Assembly: GCA_019449455.1 (NCBI GenBank)
Contig: JAGRPO010000082.1
Span: 1-47,259 of the forward strand
DNA from: Betaproteobacteria bacterium
Lineage (GTDB): Bacteria > Pseudomonadota > Gammaproteobacteria > Burkholderiales > Usitatibacteraceae
Reading direction: 5' to 3'
DNA: 47,259 nucleotides
Below, piece after piece: positions 1-8,582 of the stretch. The position numbers were made by a program, and so were the translations under genes. A model generated the notes under the pieces. It did no database searches. It saw nothing but the letters and a program-made list of their open reading frames with translations, and was not told the origin of the DNA. Position 1 is the first letter of the stretch; each line of letters starts with the position of its first letter.

Positions 1-597
1 GACCACGTGACCAGCATTCCCTTCCTCGTGGACACCGTCTGCTGGATGCGCGGCAGCCCGATCGTCGTCTACGGCATCAAGGACACCCTCGACATCCTCC
101 GGGCCCACCTCTTCAACTGGAAGGTGTGGCCCGACTTCACGCAGATCCCGGACGCGGACAAGCCGTTCATGCAGTACCGGGAGATCGTGGTCGGCGAGAC
201 GGTCGAGCTCGGGGGGCGGCGCTTCACGGCGCTCCCGGCCAACCACACGGTGCCCGCGGTGGGGTATCTTCTCGACAGCGGGCGGGCGAGCCTCGCCTAC
301 TCCGGCGACACGACGGCGAACGATGGCCTCTGGAAGGCGGTGAACGAGGCCGCGAACCTGCGCTACCTCATCATCGAGACGGCGTTCTCGAACAAGGAGC
401 GCGACATCGCGGTGGCCTCCAAGCACCTCTGCCCGAACATGCTCGCGCGGGAACTGGAGAAGATGCGGGCCCGGCCGGAGGTGTTCATCACCCACCTCAA
501 GCCGGGGGAAGGGGCCCTCACGATGAAGGAGGTGTCCGAGGCCGCGGGACGCTGGCGGCCGCGGATGCTCGAGAATCACCAGGAGTTCCTGCTCTAG
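1..597 (+). CDS. Class II cyclic-nucleotide phosphodiesterase-like metallo-hydrolase (5' end missing)
   Basis: The frame is open from the first base, so the start lies outside the window. The first codons read D-H-V-T-S-I-P, which fits the end of an HxHxDH metal-binding motif of the metallo-beta-lactamase fold. Later metal-ligand candidates are the His of ALPANHTVPAVGY, the Asp of YSGDT and the His of VFITHLKPG. These motifs are typical of the class II 3',5'-cyclic-nucleotide phosphodiesterase-like branch of the fold. The likely role is hydrolysis of a cyclic nucleotide in the cytoplasm, but substrate cannot be read from sequence. It ends 57 bases before a GAF-domain secretion ATPase, so co-transcription with that signalling pair is plausible. 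Confidence 0.75.
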   Translation, partial: DHVTSIPFLVDTVCWMRGSPIVVYGIKDTLDILRAHLFNWKVWPDFTQIPDADKPFMQYREIVVGETVELGGRRFTALPANHTVPAVGYLLDSGRASLAYSGDTTANDGLWKAVNEAANLRYLIIETAFSNKERDIAVASKHLCPNMLARELEKMRARPEVFITHLKPGEGALTMKEVSEAAGRWRPRMLENHQEFLL

Positions 598-654
598 CGC
601 AAGCGGGGCGGGACACCCAGAACAGGCAGCAACCATCGATCGGCAGGTGCACAC

Positions 655-3045
655 ATGAGCGCAGTACTCGAACCCAAGGTTCCGCAGGCTTCGGCCGGCG
701 CGGCCGACGTCGCCGTCAAGCTGGCCTTCTCGAAGAAGATCCAGGCGGTCACGAACCGGATCCATTCCACCAACAACGTAGACGAGATCATCCTCGAGGT
801 CTCGCGCGACATCTGCCAGCTGTTCGAGGCGGACCGCATGACGATCTACACCATGAGCGAGGACAGCCAGTCCATCGTCTCCAAGGTGAAGACGGGCCTG
901 AACTCGTTCAAGGACATCAAGCTGCCCATCTCGGAGTCGTCGCTCGCCGGCTTCTGCGCGCTGCACCGGCGCCACATGAACATCAAGGACGTCTACGACG
1001 ACGCGGAGCTGAAGCAGTTCTCGCCCAACCTTGCATTCCTGAAGGCCGTGGACCAGCGCACCGGCTACCGCTCCAAGCAGATGCTCATCGCGCCGATCCT
1101 GGGCGGGGAGTCGGGCACGGAGCTGATGGGAGTGCTGCAGCTCATCAACAGCCTCTCGGGCCAGCCCTTCAACTCCCTGCACGACGAGGGGGTGATGGAG
1201 CTCGCGAAGACGCTCGCCATCGCCTTCCGCGTGCGCCAGCAGATGCCGGGGCAGATCGCCTCCAAGTTCGAGTACCTCGTCATCGACAGCATCATCCAGG
1301 CCGGCGAGCTCGAGCTCGCGACCAAGGCCGCGCGCCGCAAGAACAAGAACGTCGAGGACATCCTCATCGACGAGTTCCAGGTGAAGTCCGCGGCCATCGG
1401 CGACGCGCTCGCCAAGTACTTCGGCGTCGAGTACGAGCCGCACAAGGCCGACCGCATCAGGCCCCTCGACCTGCTGAAGAACCTGAAGCGCGAGTACTGC
1501 GAGTCCAACCAGTGGATTCCGCTGGACGACACCAAGCAGGGGATCGTGGTGATGGCCACGGACCCGGAGCGCGTGCGCAATTCGCGCATGGTCGAGAACG
1601 TGTTCCCGCGCGCGAAGATCGTCTACAAGGTCACCACGCAGCGCGACTTCGCGCAGGCGCTCACGCTCTTCTTCGGCGGCCCGTCCGAGGGCGGCATGGG
1701 ATCGGAGTCGATCGGCGACCTCCTGTCGAACCTCGACGACGAGGAGGAACCCGGATCCATCGGCGCGGACGACGTCTCCGCCGCCGCCGACAACGAGCTC
1801 GTGAAGCTCGTGAACAAGATCATCGTCGACGCCTACAACCAGGGGGCGTCCGACATCCACGTCGAGCCGCTGCCCGGCAAGGGCAAGACCGGCGTGCGCT
1901 TCAGGAAGGACGGCTCGCTCAGCAACTACATCGAGGTGCCGGCCTCCTACCGCCAGGCGCTGGTCACGCGCCTGAAGATCATGTGCGACCTCGACATCTC
2001 GGAGAAGAGAAAGCCGCAGGACGGCAAGATCAAGTTCAAGAAGTTCGGCCCGCTCGACATCGAGCTTCGCGTGGCGACCATTCCCACGGCCGGCGGCGTC
2101 GAGGACGTCGTGATGCGCATCCTCGCCGCCGGCGAGCCGATCCCGCTGGAAAAGCTCGGGGTGCTGCCCGCGAACATGGACCGCCTGAAGGCCTGCGTGT
2201 CCAAGCCCTACGGCCTCTTCTTCGTCTGCGGCCCGACGGGTTCCGGCAAGACGACGACGCTGCACTCCGTGCTGGGCTTCCTCAATACCGTCGACACCAA
2301 GATCTGGACGGCGGAGGACCCGGTCGAAATCACGCAGAAGGGGCTTCGCCAGTGCCAGGTGAACCCCAAGGCCGGGTTCACCTTCGCCACGGCCATGAAG
2401 GCCTTCCTGCGAGCCGACCCCGACATCATCATGGTCGGCGAGATGCGCGACAAGGACACCACCTCGATCGGCATCGAGGCTTCCCTCACGGGCCACCTGG
2501 TGTTCGCCACCCTGCACACGAACTCGGCGCCGGAGTCGATCATCCGCCTCCTCGACATGGGCATGGACCCCTTCAACTTCGCCGACGCGCTGCTGGGCAT
2601 CCTCGCGCAGCGCCTCGCCAAGCGCCTGTGCAAGTGCAAGGAGACCTACACGCCCGGCCCCGAGGAGCTCAAGCACTTCATCACCGAGTACTGCGAGGAG
2701 CTGCGCAACACCGAGGACTTCAAGAAGGACCCGAACGCGGGCTACAAGCAGGTCTTCGACCGCTTCCAGAAGGACTACGGCTTCGGCAAGCCCGAATTCG
2801 TCATGCACAAGGCGAAGGGGTGCGACGTCTGCGGAGGCTCCGGCTACAAGGGCCGCGTCGGCCTGCACGAGCTCATGGTCGGCACCGACCCGGTGAAGAA
2901 GCTGATCCAGGAGCACGCCCGCGTCGCGCAGCTCTTCGCGCAGGCGCTCTCCGACGGCATGCTCACCCTCAAGATGGACGGCATGGAGAAGGTCCTGCAG
3001 GGGATCACGGACATGAAGCAGGTGCGGGCGGTCTGCATCAAATGA
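655..3045 (+). CDS. GspE/PilB-family ATPase with N-terminal GAF domain
   Basis: A 796-residue protein. Residues about 30-195 form a GAF-like sensory domain. Residues about 200-330 resemble the GspE/MshE N-terminal domain, though the usual c-di-GMP-binding repeats look degenerate. The C-terminal half is a type II secretion/type IV pilus ATPase with Walker A GPTGSGKT at 526-533, a Walker B/Asp box around DPDIIMVGEMRD, a His box GHLVFATLHTN, and a late Cys pair (CDVCGG) after an unusually long spacer from CKCKE. The family powers pilus or pseudopilus assembly at the inner membrane. PilB and GspE normally have no GAF domain, so this is probably an assembly motor under small-molecule control. Its stop overlaps the next start by 4 bases (ATGA). 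A pilin gene lies about 5 kb downstream. Confidence 0.88.
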   Translation: MSAVLEPKVPQASAGAADVAVKLAFSKKIQAVTNRIHSTNNVDEIILEVSRDICQLFEADRMTIYTMSEDSQSIVSKVKTGLNSFKDIKLPISESSLAGFCALHRRHMNIKDVYDDAELKQFSPNLAFLKAVDQRTGYRSKQMLIAPILGGESGTELMGVLQLINSLSGQPFNSLHDEGVMELAKTLAIAFRVRQQMPGQIASKFEYLVIDSIIQAGELELATKAARRKNKNVEDILIDEFQVKSAAIGDALAKYFGVEYEPHKADRIRPLDLLKNLKREYCESNQWIPLDDTKQGIVVMATDPERVRNSRMVENVFPRAKIVYKVTTQRDFAQALTLFFGGPSEGGMGSESIGDLLSNLDDEEEPGSIGADDVSAAADNELVKLVNKIIVDAYNQGASDIHVEPLPGKGKTGVRFRKDGSLSNYIEVPASYRQALVTRLKIMCDLDISEKRKPQDGKIKFKKFGPLDIELRVATIPTAGGVEDVVMRILAAGEPIPLEKLGVLPANMDRLKACVSKPYGLFFVCGPTGSGKTTTLHSVLGFLNTVDTKIWTAEDPVEITQKGLRQCQVNPKAGFTFATAMKAFLRADPDIIMVGEMRDKDTTSIGIEASLTGHLVFATLHTNSAPESIIRLLDMGMDPFNFADALLGILAQRLAKRLCKCKETYTPGPEELKHFITEYCEELRNTEDFKKDPNAGYKQVFDRFQKDYGFGKPEFVMHKAKGCDVCGGSGYKGRVGLHELMVGTDPVKKLIQEHARVAQLFAQALSDGMLTLKMDGMEKVLQGITDMKQVRAVCIK

Positions 3046-4727
3046 CGTTTCCGGCCGGGCTCGCGAAGTCCGACGGTGCGGCACCGACGCTGGCCGAGCT
3101 GCAGCGCTCGCTCCAGACGCACGTCCTCTCGAAGCTCGAGTATCTCAACGCGATCGGCATCGCGCTCTCGCAGGAGCGCGACATCAACCGCCTCCTCGAG
3201 ACCATCCTGGTCGCCGCGAAGAACCTCACGCGCGCCGACGGCGGCACCCTCTACCGGCTGGTCGACGACAAGCTGCACTTCGAGATCATGAGGACCGACA
3301 GCCTCTCGATCTCGATGGGAGGCACCTCGGGCAACCCCGTCCCGTTCTATCCCATCCCGCTGCACGACAAGGACGGCAACCCCAACCTCACGATGGTCGC
3401 GGCGTACGTCGCGATCACCGACCGCACGGTCAACATCGCGGACGCGTACACCGAGGAGGGCTTCGACTTCTCGGGCACGCGCAATTTCGACAAGCGTACC
3501 GGCTACCGGTCGACCTCCTTCCTCACGGTGCCGATGAAGAACCACGAGGGCGAGATCATCGGCGTGCTGCAGCTGCTCAACGCCATCGACTCGGCGACCG
3601 GGTCGGTGACGGTGTTCAGCGACGAGGACCGGCGCCTGGCGGAGTCGCTCGCCTCGCAGGCCGCGATCGCGCTCACCAACCGGCTCCTCATCCAGCAGCT
3701 CGAGGTGCTGTTCGAGTCCCTCATCGAGCTCATCAACACCGCGATCGACGACAAGAGCCCCTACACGGGCGGGCACTGCAAGCGCGTGCCCACGCTCACC
3801 ATGATGCTCGCGGAGGCCGCGAACGCCGCGAGCGACGGGCCGCTCGCGAAGTTCCGCATGACCGACAAGGACCGCTACGAGCTCAAGATCGCGGGCCTGC
3901 TCCACGATTGCGGGAAGATCACCACGCCGGTGCACGTGGTCGACAAGGCCACGAAGCTGCAGACGATCTACGACCGCATCGGGCTCGTCGACGCGCGCTT
4001 CGAGGCGATCAAGCGCGAGGCCGAGATCGCGATGCTGCGCGCGGTCCTGGCGGCGCGGGAGGCGCAGGATGCCCCGTCGGAGCAGCGGGCGCGGGAGGAC
4101 TTCGAGGCCAGGATCCGCCGCTACGACGACGACCGCGAGTTCCTGCGCCGCACCAACATCGGTGGCGAGCGCATGAGCCCCGAGGACCAGGCGAGGGTGT
4201 CGCGAATCGCGCAGTACGCCTGGACGGGACCGCGCGGCGTGCCCGAGCGCTTCCTGTCCCGGGACGAGGAGGAAAACCTCAACATCCCCTACGGGACGCT
4301 CACGGCGGCCGAGCGGGAGGTCATCAACCACCACATCGTGGCCACCATCAAGATGCTCGAGGCCCTGCCCTGGCCGCGGCACCTCATGAACGTGCCCGAG
4401 TATGCGGGGGGGCACCACGAGCGCATGGACGGCAAGGGCTACCCCAAGGGCCTCACGCGGCCCCAGATGAGCGTGCAGGCCCGCATCATGGGCATCGCGG
4501 ACATCTTCGAGGCGCTCACCGCCAAGGACCGGCCCTACAAGCCCGGCAAGACGCTCTCCGAGTCGCTCACGATCCTCGGCAAGTTCAAGGAGAACGGGCA
4601 CATCGACCCGGATCTCTTCGACATCTTCGTGCGGGACCGGGTCTACCTGCGATACGCGCGGGAGTTCCTCGACCCGGAACAGATCGACGAAGTCGATCCC
4701 TCGCGGATCCCCGGGTTCCCCGGCTAG
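3042..4727 (+). CDS. GAF and HD-GYP domain protein (putative c-di-GMP phosphodiesterase)
   Basis: A 561-residue protein. The ATG at 3042 sits in the ATGA overlap with the preceding ATPase and is preferred to the longer open frame, which runs through that gene. A GAF domain spans about 25-215, followed by an HD-GYP domain. The HD motif LLHDCGKITTP lies near residue 286 and the GYP motif HHERMDGKGYP near 458, so the key residues for cyclic-di-GMP hydrolysis are present. About 170 residues separate the two motifs, far more than in standard HD-GYP proteins. The extra segment is rich in charged, helix-forming residues. Translational coupling to a GAF-containing pilus-type ATPase suggests the two act together, for example a phosphodiesterase tuning the motor. 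That link is inference. Confidence 0.88.
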   Translation: MTFPAGLAKSDGAAPTLAELQRSLQTHVLSKLEYLNAIGIALSQERDINRLLETILVAAKNLTRADGGTLYRLVDDKLHFEIMRTDSLSISMGGTSGNPVPFYPIPLHDKDGNPNLTMVAAYVAITDRTVNIADAYTEEGFDFSGTRNFDKRTGYRSTSFLTVPMKNHEGEIIGVLQLLNAIDSATGSVTVFSDEDRRLAESLASQAAIALTNRLLIQQLEVLFESLIELINTAIDDKSPYTGGHCKRVPTLTMMLAEAANAASDGPLAKFRMTDKDRYELKIAGLLHDCGKITTPVHVVDKATKLQTIYDRIGLVDARFEAIKREAEIAMLRAVLAAREAQDAPSEQRAREDFEARIRRYDDDREFLRRTNIGGERMSPEDQARVSRIAQYAWTGPRGVPERFLSRDEEENLNIPYGTLTAAEREVINHHIVATIKMLEALPWPRHLMNVPEYAGGHHERMDGKGYPKGLTRPQMSVQARIMGIADIFEALTAKDRPYKPGKTLSESLTILGKFKENGHIDPDLFDIFVRDRVYLRYAREFLDPEQIDEVDPSRIPGFPG

Positions 4728-4786
4728 CCCGCGGCACGGAACTTGCATTTCCGCAGCCCACCGACCTCTCCCGACCTCGCTCCCCG

Positions 4787-7765
4787 ATGATCACACGCGT
4801 CCCCGTAGGCGTCTTCTTCGCGCTGTTCACCGTTTCCGGCTTCGCCGGGCTCATCTACGAATCCATCTGGAGCCACTACCTCAAGCTCTTCCTCGGGCAC
4901 GCCGCCTACGCGCAGACGCTGGTGCTCGCGATCTTCATGGGCGGCATGGCCCTGGGATCGTGGCTGGTCTCGAAGTTCACGGGGCGCATCCGCAACCTGC
5001 TCGTGGGCTATGCGCTCGCGGAGCTGGGCATCGGGCTGCTCGCGATCACCTTCCACGGGATCTTCAGGTCGGTCACGGAATGGGCCCTCGGCTCCGTCTT
5101 CCCGTCGCTGGGCGGCACCGGCATGGTGGATGCGGTCAAGTGGACGATCGCCTCCGCGCTCATCCTGCCGGCCTCGGTCCTGCTCGGCACCACGTTCCCG
5201 CTCATGAGCGCGGGCGTGATCCGCCTCTTTCCCGATACGGGCGGGCGCTCGCTCGCGATGCTTTACTTCACCAACAGCCTGGGAGCCGCGATCGGCGTGC
5301 TCGCGAGCGGCTTCCTGCTGATCGCCAAGGTGGGGCTGCCCGGCACGATCCTGTCGGCCGGGATACTCAACGTGATCCTCGCGATCGCCGTGTGGTTCCT
5401 GGCCAAGGGGCTTGCGGTCGCGGGACCGGAGCCCGCCGCCGCCGTGTCCGCGGAGACGGGCGGCCGGGACTCCCTGCTCGGCCGCACGATCCTCGTCCTC
5501 GCCTTCGCCACGGGGGGCGCGTCGTTCGTCTACGAGATCACCTGGATCCGCATGCTCAGCACCGGCCTGGGGGCGTCCACCCATGCGTTCGAGGTGATGC
5601 TGTCGGCCTTCATCCTCGGCATGTCGCTGGGCGCGTTCGCCCTTCGCCGCCGGATCGAGCGGATCGACGGCGACATCGCCTGGATCGCGGGCGTCGTGCT
5701 CGCGAAGGCGGCGTTCGCCGTGTATGCCGTGTGGGTCTACGACGACGTGCTCGATTTCGTCCGCTGGGTGATGGCGGCCACGGGGCGGACCGCGGAGGGC
5801 TACGTGGTCTTCAACGTCGCGGGGATGGCCGCCTCGATGATCGTGATGTTCCCGACGGCGTTCTGCGCCGGCATGACCCTACCGCTTGCCACCCGCGCGC
5901 TCACGCGCCGCGGCTTCGGCGAGTCCTCCATCGGCCGCGTCTACGCCGCCAACACGGCCGGGTGCATCGCGGGGGCGGTCTTCGCGACCCACGTCGGCAT
6001 GGAATGGCTGGGCGTGAAGAACCTGACCGGGCTGGGGGCGGGCTTCGACATCGCCGTCGCACTCGCCATCCTCGCGGTCGGCATCGATGCCCGCCTGCGG
6101 GTCCGGGCGCTTGCCGCCGGTTCGGCGGTGGCCGCGCTCTTCGCCGCGGGCTTCGCGACCATCCAGCTCGATTTCCTGCGCATGGGCTCGGGCGTGTTCC
6201 GCTACGGCGTGTTCGCCGACCCCGGCAAAGACAAGGTGATCTTCTACCGGGACGGCAAGACGGCCTCGATCGCGGTGATCGAGCATCCGGACGGCAAGCG
6301 GAGCATCCGCACCAACGGCAAGACCGACGCCGCGCTCGCGATGCGCGCGGGCGCGGGTCCGAGCGGCGACGAGGAGACCATGGTGCTCGCCGGGGCGCTG
6401 TCCCTCGCCCTGCGCCCGGACGCGACGCACGTGGCCAACATCGGGTTCGGCTCCGGCCTCACGACGCACGCCCTGCTGGGCAGCCCGCGCGTGCGCGAAG
6501 TCGACTCCATCGAGATCGAGCGCGTGATGATCGAGGGCGCCCGGCTGTTCGAGGCGCGCAACCAGCGCGCCTACAACGACCCGCGAAGCCGCATCCACAT
6601 CGACGACGCGAAGACCTTCTTCGCCGCGAGCGGCCGCCGCTACGACGTCATCGTGTCGGAACCGTCGAACCCGTGGGTGAGCGGCGTGTCGACGCTCTTC
6701 TCGGAGGAGTTCTACGGCGAGATCCGGCGGCACCTCAAGGACGACGGCCTGCTCGTGCAGTGGATCCAGTCCTACGACATCAACGTCGACCTGCTCGCCA
6801 CCGTCTTCAAGGCCCTGGGAAACCGGTTCGGCGATTACGCGATCTACCGCGTGGGGCGCTCCGACCTCCTGGTCGTGGCCGGCAAGGGGCCGGCACTTCC
6901 GCCGATTTCTGCGGACGTCTTCGGTTTTCCCGACCTCGCGGCAGACCTGGCGGCGCTCGGCTATCGCGAACCCGGCGACCTTCAGGCCCTGCGCATTGCC
7001 GGCCGCAGGGCGATCGAGCCGCTCTTCGCCCGCAGTTCGTTCCCGGCCAACTCGGACTACTTCCCGATCCTGGACCAGCAGGCGCCGCGTGCCCGGTTCC
7101 AGGGCGAAAGCGCCGGCGAGCTGCACGTGATGCGCGACGGCGTGGTTCCCATACTCGCCCTCCTGGAGGGCGAAGCGAGAACGCCGCTCGCCCGCCTGCG
7201 CCGGCTGGGCCCGGTCGTGCCGGTTCGCCTGCAAATGGCGCGCGCAGGCGCGGAAGCCGTCGCCATCCTCCAGGGTGCGGCGGCGAGCGGCGCCGTCGGC
7301 CTGTCGGCGCCCGGCAGGGCGTCCGCTGTGCTCGCCCGTGGGCTGGTCTCCCGATGCGACGGGGCGGAGGTGGAATGGATCGACGCCGTGACCGACGTGG
7401 TGACGCGATCCGCGCCTTTCCTTGCCCGCGACGGCGTGAGCCCGGTATTCGAGAAGGCGCGCTCCGAGGGCTGTTGGCGCACGATGGGCGAGGTGGGCCG
7501 CTTGCGCCTGCAACTGCTCGAGGCGATCAACGACCGCGATGCCGAGCGGATGCGGGTGGCGGGCCGGGCGCTGCTGGCGATCGAGGACCCGGGCCTCGAA
7601 GCCGCCCAGCGCGTTGCTCTCCTGTCCGCCCTGGCTGGCTGCATCGCGACCGGCAGGCGCGAGGAGGCACGCGCGCTGTGGGACCGCTACGGGACGCACT
7701 TTCCTCGGGCAGCATTCGACACCGTGACGATCAGGCTCCTGCGCGCCCATATGGCCGCCCCCTGA
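4787..7765 (+). CDS. Polytopic membrane protein with spermidine-synthase-like domain, copy 1
   Basis: A 992-residue protein of the fused membrane/spermidine-synthase-like type. The first 460 residues or so are a series of hydrophobic segments with an internal duplication: FAGLIYESIWSHYLKLFLG near residue 15 recurs as ASFVYEITWIRMLSTGLG near 243. A soluble part follows with RTNGKTDA and a SAM-binding-like loop GFGSGLTT near 551. The catalytic-region motif is SEPSNPWVSG near 625, where true spermidine synthases have D-x-x-D-P, so both aspartates are replaced (Glu and Asn). Polyamine synthesis is therefore doubtful, although a SAM or decarboxylated-SAM dependent transfer is possible. The last 280 or so residues match nothing I recognise. 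A close paralog lies downstream of the pilin gene pair. Confidence 0.8.
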   Translation: MITRVPVGVFFALFTVSGFAGLIYESIWSHYLKLFLGHAAYAQTLVLAIFMGGMALGSWLVSKFTGRIRNLLVGYALAELGIGLLAITFHGIFRSVTEWALGSVFPSLGGTGMVDAVKWTIASALILPASVLLGTTFPLMSAGVIRLFPDTGGRSLAMLYFTNSLGAAIGVLASGFLLIAKVGLPGTILSAGILNVILAIAVWFLAKGLAVAGPEPAAAVSAETGGRDSLLGRTILVLAFATGGASFVYEITWIRMLSTGLGASTHAFEVMLSAFILGMSLGAFALRRRIERIDGDIAWIAGVVLAKAAFAVYAVWVYDDVLDFVRWVMAATGRTAEGYVVFNVAGMAASMIVMFPTAFCAGMTLPLATRALTRRGFGESSIGRVYAANTAGCIAGAVFATHVGMEWLGVKNLTGLGAGFDIAVALAILAVGIDARLRVRALAAGSAVAALFAAGFATIQLDFLRMGSGVFRYGVFADPGKDKVIFYRDGKTASIAVIEHPDGKRSIRTNGKTDAALAMRAGAGPSGDEETMVLAGALSLALRPDATHVANIGFGSGLTTHALLGSPRVREVDSIEIERVMIEGARLFEARNQRAYNDPRSRIHIDDAKTFFAASGRRYDVIVSEPSNPWVSGVSTLFSEEFYGEIRRHLKDDGLLVQWIQSYDINVDLLATVFKALGNRFGDYAIYRVGRSDLLVVAGKGPALPPISADVFGFPDLAADLAALGYREPGDLQALRIAGRRAIEPLFARSSFPANSDYFPILDQQAPRARFQGESAGELHVMRDGVVPILALLEGEARTPLARLRRLGPVVPVRLQMARAGAEAVAILQGAAASGAVGLSAPGRASAVLARGLVSRCDGAEVEWIDAVTDVVTRSAPFLARDGVSPVFEKARSEGCWRTMGEVGRLRLQLLEAINDRDAERMRVAGRALLAIEDPGLEAAQRVALLSALAGCIATGRREEARALWDRYGTHFPRAAFDTVTIRLLRAHMAAP

Positions 7766-7784
7766 CGGGCCGCGCTGACAATTT

Positions 7785-7800
7785 GCGTCACTAGTGGCGC
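7785..7800. other. Near-perfect 16-bp palindrome upstream of the pilin gene
   Basis: GCGTCACTAGTGGCGC is palindromic except for one mismatched pair (T4 against G13). It lies in the 283-base gap between the membrane enzyme gene and pilA, about 185 bases upstream of the sigma-54 promoter. That is a plausible distance for an enhancer-type activator site, but no regulator is identified. Confidence 0.3.
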
Positions 7801-7914
7801 CATTTTCGCGACCGCCGACGCCCCCGGGCGACAAGGCGCCCCGCCAACCGGCGATCCGGGCCGGGGAGCATGCAGCGATCCAGTCGCAAGGTATTGATGT
7901 GAAAGGTTAGTCTT

Positions 7915-7940
7915 CACCGGGACGGTGGTCCCGCCCGGTG
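7915..7940. repeat. Inverted repeat (hairpin) ahead of the pilA promoter
   Basis: GGGAC (7919-7923) pairs with GTCCC (7928-7932) around a GGTG loop. CACC and GGTG extend the stem across a short bulge. There is no following T-run, so it is not a convincing intrinsic terminator. It could be a binding site or a structure at the end of the upstream transcript. Confidence 0.35.
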
Positions 7941-7969
7941 CCCCTGCGAACGGGAATGCCCACGCCGTG

Positions 7970-7985
7970 TGGCACGGCAGTTGCA
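7970..7985 (+). promoter_or_regulatory. Sigma-54 promoter of pilA
   Basis: TGGCACGGCAGTTGCA matches the sigma-54 consensus TGGCAC-N5-TTGCA at every fixed base, with the GG (-24) and GC (-12) elements correctly spaced. Predicted transcription start is about 7996, giving a leader of about 50 bases before the pilin ATG. Pilin genes in this class are commonly sigma-54 dependent through PilS/PilR, and no pilSR genes lie in this window. Confidence 0.88.
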
Positions 7986-8048
7986 TCGTTAGGCGGGCAC
8001 ACCGCGGTGTGGGAGAAGGTTCCTTCCAAATCATCAACAGGAGTACCC

Positions 8049-8519
8049 ATGAAAAAGATTCAACAGGGCTTTACGCTTATCGAACTGATGATCGTCGTCG
8101 CGATCATCGGCATCCTGGCGGCCATCGCCATTCCGGCGTACCAGGATTACATCGTTCGTTCCAAGGTGACGGAGCTGATCAACTCGGCCGGCGTTTGCAA
8201 GACGTCCGTCGCCGAGTACTACCAGACCAAGGGCGACATGCCCACGTCCACCCTCCAGGCCGGCTGCTCGGAAAAGGGCACCGCCAACTCGCTGCCGCCG
8301 GTCGTCACCGCCGCCGGTATCGTCGTTACCGCTGACGGCTCCCTGGCCACGCAGCTGACCGGCGCGGGCAGCGGTCTCAACTTCGCCTACACCCCGTCCG
8401 CCACTGGTGTCCTGGCTGCCGCCGGCGCCCCGATCACCGAGTGGGTTTGCTCCGCGACCGGCACGCCGCCCGCCGCGACGACGATCCTGCCGAAGTATCT
8501 CCCGGCTTCCTGCCGCTAA
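8049..8519 (+). CDS. pilA: Type IV major pilin
   Basis: A 156-residue prepilin with a short basic leader MKKIQQG, the PilD cleavage site G/F, and the conserved hydrophobic helix [19 protein letters not shown] with Glu5 of the mature protein. The C-terminal part is Ala/Thr/Gly/Ser-rich and ends with a Cys pair (VCSATG and PASCR) that would form the usual disulfide loop. AGGAG at 8039-8043 supports the ATG at 8049. It has its own sigma-54 promoter upstream and a strong hairpin terminator just after the stop. The subunit is exported and assembled into pili by a PilB-type motor. Strain-variable C-termini of this kind are typical of major pilins of the PilA family. Confidence 0.95.
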   Translation: MKKIQQGFTLIELMIVVAIIGILAAIAIPAYQDYIVRSKVTELINSAGVCKTSVAEYYQTKGDMPTSTLQAGCSEKGTANSLPPVVTAAGIVVTADGSLATQLTGAGSGLNFAYTPSATGVLAAAGAPITEWVCSATGTPPAATTILPKYLPASCR

Positions 8520-8538
8520 TACTGTTCGCACGGCATCT

Positions 8539-8570
8539 GCGGGCCGCCTCCTGGCGGCCCGCTTTTCTTT
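8539..8570 (+). terminator. Intrinsic terminator after pilA
   Basis: A 10-bp GC stem, GCGGGCCGCC pairing with GGCGGCCCGC around a TCCT loop, is followed by TTTTCTTTT. It lies between the pilin stop and the accessory gene, so pilA is probably expressed at a higher level than the downstream genes, with only read-through reaching them. Confidence 0.85.
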
Positions 8571-8582
8571 TACGATCCCGCC

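Noticed and set aside
2844-4748. A minus-strand open frame of 634 codons
   Set aside because: Antisense to the HD-GYP gene, with shadow-type composition (Arg, Val, Leu, Asp and His rich).
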